Below, one piece after another: positions 6,272-9,188 of a stretch of 9,188 nucleotides of DNA (its first letter is position 1; the number at the start of each line of letters is the position of its first letter). This DNA comes from Clostridiales bacterium (GTDB lineage: Bacteria > Bacillota > Clostridia > Christensenellales > UMGS416), in assembly GCA_012515725.1 (NCBI GenBank), contig JAAYXU010000142.1, positions 1 through 9,188 of the forward strand, given 5' to 3'. The position numbers were made by a program, and so were the translations under genes. Below the pieces are notes generated by a model. That model did not search any database, was not told the origin of the DNA, and was given only the letters and a program-made list of their open reading frames with translations.

Positions 6272-8170
6272 TTACCAGCTGCCGCCTCCTCCGCCGCCTC
6301 CGCCCCCGCCGACGCTCCCGCCGCCCGAGTAGCCGCCGCTCCCGCCGCTGCTGGGACGCGATGTGGCGGCCGACTGCACCGCGCCCGTGGTGCGCGTCAG
6401 CGACGAGGCGAAACGGCCCGGGGCGAAGGCTCCGACCCGAGCGGCATGGTACCATTCGGGCGCACGACGCAGCAGGCCCTCAAAATGCCAGGCCCACTTA
6501 TGCGTCAGGCCCAGCGCCATCGCGTAGGGCAGCACGTCGTAGAAGTATTCGGGATTCTCGTCGAAAAGCGCCTCGATGCGCTCGCGCCGGGCGGCCAGTA
6601 TGAAGCGTCTCAGCCCCAGCACCCGCTCTAGCATCGCGTGTCCCCAAGGCGTTCTCCTGCGCACGAGAGGCCTAAGCGCGACGGCGGCCAGAGAGGTGAA
6701 CATCAGCGTATTGCGCTCAAAGGGAGTCAGAATCGCGCCTGTCAGATAGTTGACCATCATAAGAAGGAGCACTGTAGCCAGCAGCATAACCGCAACCGAC
6801 AGCGCGCGGATTGCCGGACCGTTGCGCCGCCAGTACCTCCCGAGCCAGTGCCACCCCGCCGCGTAAAGGAGATAGGGAACGCACAGCACGAACCCGATGA
6901 ACACGGCGCTAGCGGAGGATTCGGCCGTCATCCACGCCCACAGGAAACCGAGCGTCCAGAAGCCCAATAGACCCATGAGCGCTATCACGCCCGACGCCGC
7001 TCGGCTTTTCGGGTCGATGAGACGCTGCTTGCCGGTCTGAAACCGCGCGGCGGTCTTCTCCCGGAAAGCTGCTGCCGCCACATAGTAGGCATTCACAAGA
7101 TCGCCCGACTCGACGCTGTCTCCGCTACCCAGACGCCACAGCGCATCAAACGCCGCGCGCTCCTCTTCGGGATGCGCCTCATCCAGATCGCTTCGTTTCG
7201 TAAGCCGGAATCCTTTGCGTCCGGTTTCGGTGATGTCCATGTGCCCGTGGCTGGCCCAGTATACGAACATCGACGCAAGATCGATGCCGTCCACCTTTTC
7301 GTCTATGATGTAGCCTGCCTGCGCCGGGGTCATGCCGTCGGGCGCGAGCGGCGCGACTACCGGGGAAAGCGTACGGTCCCGGCCCAGCAGCAGCCACAGC
7401 GCGATTCCTCCTCCCACCGTGAGCGCCGAAAGGATAAACACCGTCCAGCGAATCGGATCAGCGGCGTTGCTGTCGCCCGAAAAGGTTCCCTCGGGATACG
7501 CGACCCGAAGCGTCACGCCCTCATAGCGATTTAGCGGCCTCGTGATCCGGCCTGTCAGCACACTGTCCTCGACAAAGCCGGTCCGGAAATCGTCCCCGAT
7601 CTGCCAGAGAATATGCGCGGACGACGCGCTCCCCTCTTTTCCGCGCACGAGCGCGGCCTGTCCCGGCTCGGGCGCGGCCGGAAGGCGTACCGAAAATTCC
7701 GCCTCTTCGATCGGCGCGTCCCAATACGCGCCGATTAGGTTAATGTATACGACATCCTCGCTGTCCGACTGATCCCGGCCCAGGTTGAGCGTATAGCGGA
7801 TAGAGTAGACCTGCTCTCCGGTCACGGCCCTGTTGGGGTCGCCGATCTTGAGGCGGATCCTGTCGGGCCGTTTTTCGATCACAACCGGATGCCCGTGCGT
7901 CGATACGCCCGTCACGGCAGCCCGGTTATCTCCGAACCGCAGCGGGATATCCCGGTATATGCCGTAGCGCTCCTGCGAGAAGGAAACAGTGATCGTCTCG
8001 GTCACGTCATAGGTGTTGTCGCGGCGCGCGTCGATAACGACGCCGTAGCGGGTGATCGTAAAGCCGCCCTCGTCGGCCCGGGCCGAAGGGGAGCACAGCG
8101 CGACGCAGGCGACCGCTACTGCCGCCGCTATACGCATGAGCAGGAATGCCGTTCTTTTTCGAGCGTTCAT
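6272..8170 (-). CDS. DUF2207 (YciQ-like) membrane protein with Gly-rich C-terminus
   Basis: Envelope protein of the DUF2207 family, function unknown in general. A cleavable signal peptide is seen (basic N-A-R-K-R, hydrophobic 8-26, A-R-A before D33). An extracytoplasmic beta-rich domain (33-235) contains Y-D-V-T-E-T-I-T-V-S-F and G-I-Y-R-D-I-P, hallmarks of the family. A membrane helix follows at about 241-263, then a soluble segment (265-390), then four hydrophobic stretches near 394-414, 421-443, 455-475 and 485-503. The region N-P-E-Y-F-Y-D-V-L-P-Y-A-M-A-L-G (539-554) is the usual cytoplasmic signature. The C-terminus (608-632) is a Gly/Ser tract with ten consecutive Gly before a final S-W, also common in the family. 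Full length is 632 aa. The start lacks its own Shine-Dalgarno and overlaps a short leader ORF, suggesting coupled translation. Cotranscription with the kinase gene 42 bp downstream is likely. Confidence 0.92.
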   Translation of the reverse strand: MNARKRTAFLLMRIAAAVAVACVALCSPSARADEGGFTITRYGVVIDARRDNTYDVTETITVSFSQERYGIYRDIPLRFGDNRAAVTGVSTHGHPVVIEKRPDRIRLKIGDPNRAVTGEQVYSIRYTLNLGRDQSDSEDVVYINLIGAYWDAPIEEAEFSVRLPAAPEPGQAALVRGKEGSASSAHILWQIGDDFRTGFVEDSVLTGRITRPLNRYEGVTLRVAYPEGTFSGDSNAADPIRWTVFILSALTVGGGIALWLLLGRDRTLSPVVAPLAPDGMTPAQAGYIIDEKVDGIDLASMFVYWASHGHMDITETGRKGFRLTKRSDLDEAHPEEERAAFDALWRLGSGDSVESGDLVNAYYVAAAAFREKTAARFQTGKQRLIDPKSRAASGVIALMGLLGFWTLGFLWAWMTAESSASAVFIGFVLCVPYLLYAAGWHWLGRYWRRNGPAIRALSVAVMLLATVLLLMMVNYLTGAILTPFERNTLMFTSLAAVALRPLVRRRTPWGHAMLERVLGLRRFILAARRERIEALFDENPEYFYDVLPYAMALGLTHKWAWHFEGLLRRAPEWYHAARVGAFAPGRFASSLTRTTGAVQSAATSRPSSGGSGGYSGGGSVGGGGGGGGGGSW

Positions 8171-8187
8171 ACTATGAAGCAGGGCAT
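8167..8187 (-). CDS. putative six-codon leader ORF (MPCFIV) coupled to the DUF2207 gene
   Basis: The best Shine-Dalgarno upstream of the DUF2207 gene (AAGGAG, 8202-8197) lies nine bases before an ATG at 8187, not before the DUF2207 ATG at 8170, which is 26 bases away. That first ATG opens a frame of M-P-C-F-I-V ending at TGA (8169-8167), and this stop overlaps the DUF2207 start in an ATGA arrangement. The geometry fits translational coupling, with ribosomes ending the leader and restarting at ATGA. Whether the peptide is made is unproven. The alternative is a leaderless-style or weak direct initiation at 8170, or a sequencing indel joining the two frames. Confidence 0.45.
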   Translation of the reverse strand: MPCFIV

Positions 8188-8196
8188 GTCCGGCCG

Positions 8197-8202
8197 CTCC
8201 TT
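8197..8202 (-). promoter_or_regulatory. Shine-Dalgarno serving the leader ORF
   Basis: AAGGAG, read on the minus strand, is spaced nine bases from the ATG at 8187 but 26 bases from the DUF2207 ATG at 8170. The first spacing is near optimal and the second is too long for direct initiation, which is why the leader ORF is proposed. Confidence 0.6.
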
Positions 8203-8217
8203 CCGGTACCTTTTTGC

Positions 8218-8254
8218 ATTATATATTTATACCATATATACCCGCAGATGAACA
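8218..8254 (-). promoter_or_regulatory. AT-rich promoter for the DUF2207-kinase operon
   Basis: An AT-rich block stands out in otherwise GC-rich DNA. Reading the minus strand, TGTTCA (8254-8249) is followed after 17 bases by TATAAA (8231-8226), preceded by TGG, which gives an extended -10 (TGnTATAAA). A perfect TATAAT (8223-8218) lies just downstream as an alternative -10, but has no good -35 at the usual spacing. Either would give a transcript starting a few tens of bases ahead of the leader ORF. The -35 match is only three of six, so the extended -10 carries the call. Confidence 0.5.
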
Positions 8255-8299
8255 GACCGGCGTATAAGGGCCAGGTTACATTGTCCGCGCCGCCATACC

Positions 8300-9188
8300 C
8301 TATGTGCTAATACGCAGCGCGTCCACTATCCGCCCGTCCGCGTCCACAAACACGAATATGCGTCCCGCGTCCGCGCGGGCGCTGTCCACGAGAACCGCGC
8401 AGTCCGGGCTGTCGGCGTCCTCAGGCGCAACGCGCACCTTCACGTAGCGGTCGACGATTTCGATGCCGGTGACGGCGAGGTTCACAGGGTCGCCGCTCGC
8501 GGCGGCGGTGCGCGCCACTATGAGCAGCCTGCCCGCGGGCAGGGAGGGAAGGTCGCGCCCGGTAAGCACGTGACAGGCCGGGCCCAGTCCGGCGATGAAG
8601 TCCTCCGCGTCCGAATACGCTTCGTATTCGACGGGAGCGCCCGCCGCGGCCAGCGCGTCCTCGTCTATGCCGGCCCGCAGCTGCGCGGGGCTCAGCGGTA
8701 TCTCCACGGTCTCCGCCTCGGGCTCCACGGCCCGCCCCCTGAGTTGCGCCAGATAGTCTTTCATATCGCCTGCCGCGCTAAAGAACCGGTACTCGTACGC
8801 GCTGCCCTGCTCTAGCGTGACTTCCTCGCGGAACGCCAGCAAATCGCGCTCCCCGATATAGAGAAACTCCAGCTGTACGCTCCCAGGGGCGGCGAGCGTA
8901 ATGCGGTGGCTGCACTCCGCCTCGGGCGACAGCGCGCCCACGAGCTCGGCGGGCTGCTCTACGGCGTCCGAAAGGAGCGCGATGAGCGCCGCGCAGGTTT
9001 CATCCAAGCAGTCCGCCTCGGTGTACGGAAAACGTCCGTCGGCGCTTTCATTCCAGTACTCGACGCGCAGCGCGCAGCTATCGGGGAGGGCCGCGCCGCC
9101 GGTCGGGCGCGGCAGCAGCTCGCCCGCGGTCGCCCGCGGCTCCGGGCCGCAGGCCGAAAGCGCCGCCGCGAGCAGCAGCAGCGCGATA
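8300..9188 (-). CDS. lipoprotein of unknown function, N-terminal few residues cut by window
   Basis: The frame is open to the window edge. Although a TTG at 9007 could be read as a start, the 60 codons above it encode the end of a signal peptide: I-A-L-L-L-L-A-A-A-L-S-A-C, a lipobox with the lipidated Cys encoded at 9151-9149. So only a short basic N-terminus is missing and the true start lies beyond 9188. About 295 residues are visible. After the Cys come a Pro/Ala/Gly-rich tether and a mixed alpha/beta body. I recognise no family with confidence. The last 75 residues or so (I-V-A-R-T... to the C-terminus) faintly resemble the small beta domain of PrcB-like proteins, a weak impression only. 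No clear terminator is visible in the 129-bp gap before the next gene, so read-through into the DUF2207 operon is possible. Confidence 0.75.
   Translation of the reverse strand, partial: IALLLLAAALSACGPEPRATAGELLPRPTGGAALPDSCALRVEYWNESADGRFPYTEADCLDETCAALIALLSDAVEQPAELVGALSPEAECSHRITLAAPGSVQLEFLYIGERDLLAFREEVTLEQGSAYEYRFFSAAGDMKDYLAQLRGRAVEPEAETVEIPLSPAQLRAGIDEDALAAAGAPVEYEAYSDAEDFIAGLGPACHVLTGRDLPSLPAGRLLIVARTAAASGDPVNLAVTGIEIVDRYVKVRVAPEDADSPDCAVLVDSARADAGRIFVFVDADGRIVDALRIST

Noticed and set aside
6273..6345. GGN-like simple repeat at the end of the DUF2207 gene as a possible repeat element
   Set aside because: It encodes the glycine-rich tail typical of DUF2207 proteins, with mixed synonymous codons, so it is coding rather than an independent repeat.
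7172..7534. 120-codon plus-strand open frame inside the DUF2207 gene
   Set aside because: Antisense to a protein with signal peptide, family motifs and membrane helices; no motif or RBS of its own.
9005..9007. TTG start for the right-edge lipoprotein gene
   Set aside because: The open frame continues to the window edge and encodes a hydrophobic signal segment and lipobox, so the TTG is internal.

Overview
This is a high-GC bacterial chromosome segment with compact genes. The strong AAAGGAG/AAAGGAGG ribosome binding sites, two lipoproteins with classical lipoboxes and a YciQ-like DUF2207 membrane protein fit a high-GC member of the Bacillota/Clostridia. That placement is inference; there is no rRNA or other phylogenetic marker. 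I see no mobile element, CRISPR array, tRNA or rRNA.

Left part, plus strand (1-3745): a catabolic gene set. It opens with the C-terminal part of an N-acetylneuraminate lyase, whose first visible codon is the expected Schiff-base lysine. After a 184-bp gap carrying a perfect tandem 10-bp repeat come three tightly packed genes: a PLP-dependent D-threonine aldolase/D-serine dehydratase-like enzyme, a RidA-family protein lacking the canonical catalytic arginine, and an N-acyl-D-amino-acid deacylase (amidohydrolase) that overlaps the RidA gene by 8 bp. The simplest reading is a D-amino-acid salvage operon: the deacylase frees a D-amino acid, the PLP enzyme cleaves or dehydrates it, and the RidA homologue handles a reactive enamine/imine product or plays a related role. 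A strong hairpin follows the operon.

Middle (3880-5280, plus): a secreted lipoprotein with a Thr/Pro-rich tether and two copies of a roughly 155-160-residue beta-rich module. I cannot assign a function. Its stop codon lies one base from the stop codon of a convergent gene.

Right part, minus strand (9188 down to 5282): a partial lipoprotein that runs off the window edge, then a 129-bp gap with an AT-rich promoter, a putative six-codon leader ORF that appears coupled to a DUF2207 membrane protein with a glycine-rich C-terminus, and 42 bp further on a PfkB-family sugar kinase. The kinase could in principle serve a sugar pathway such as the sialic-acid one, but nothing in its sequence fixes the substrate.

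Most of the window is ordinary metabolic and envelope DNA. The points most worth a second look are the D-amino-acid gene trio, the leader ORF with the only good Shine-Dalgarno ahead of DUF2207, the duplicated lipoprotein module and the tandem repeat upstream of the operon. I do not see convincing evidence of a wholly new system.
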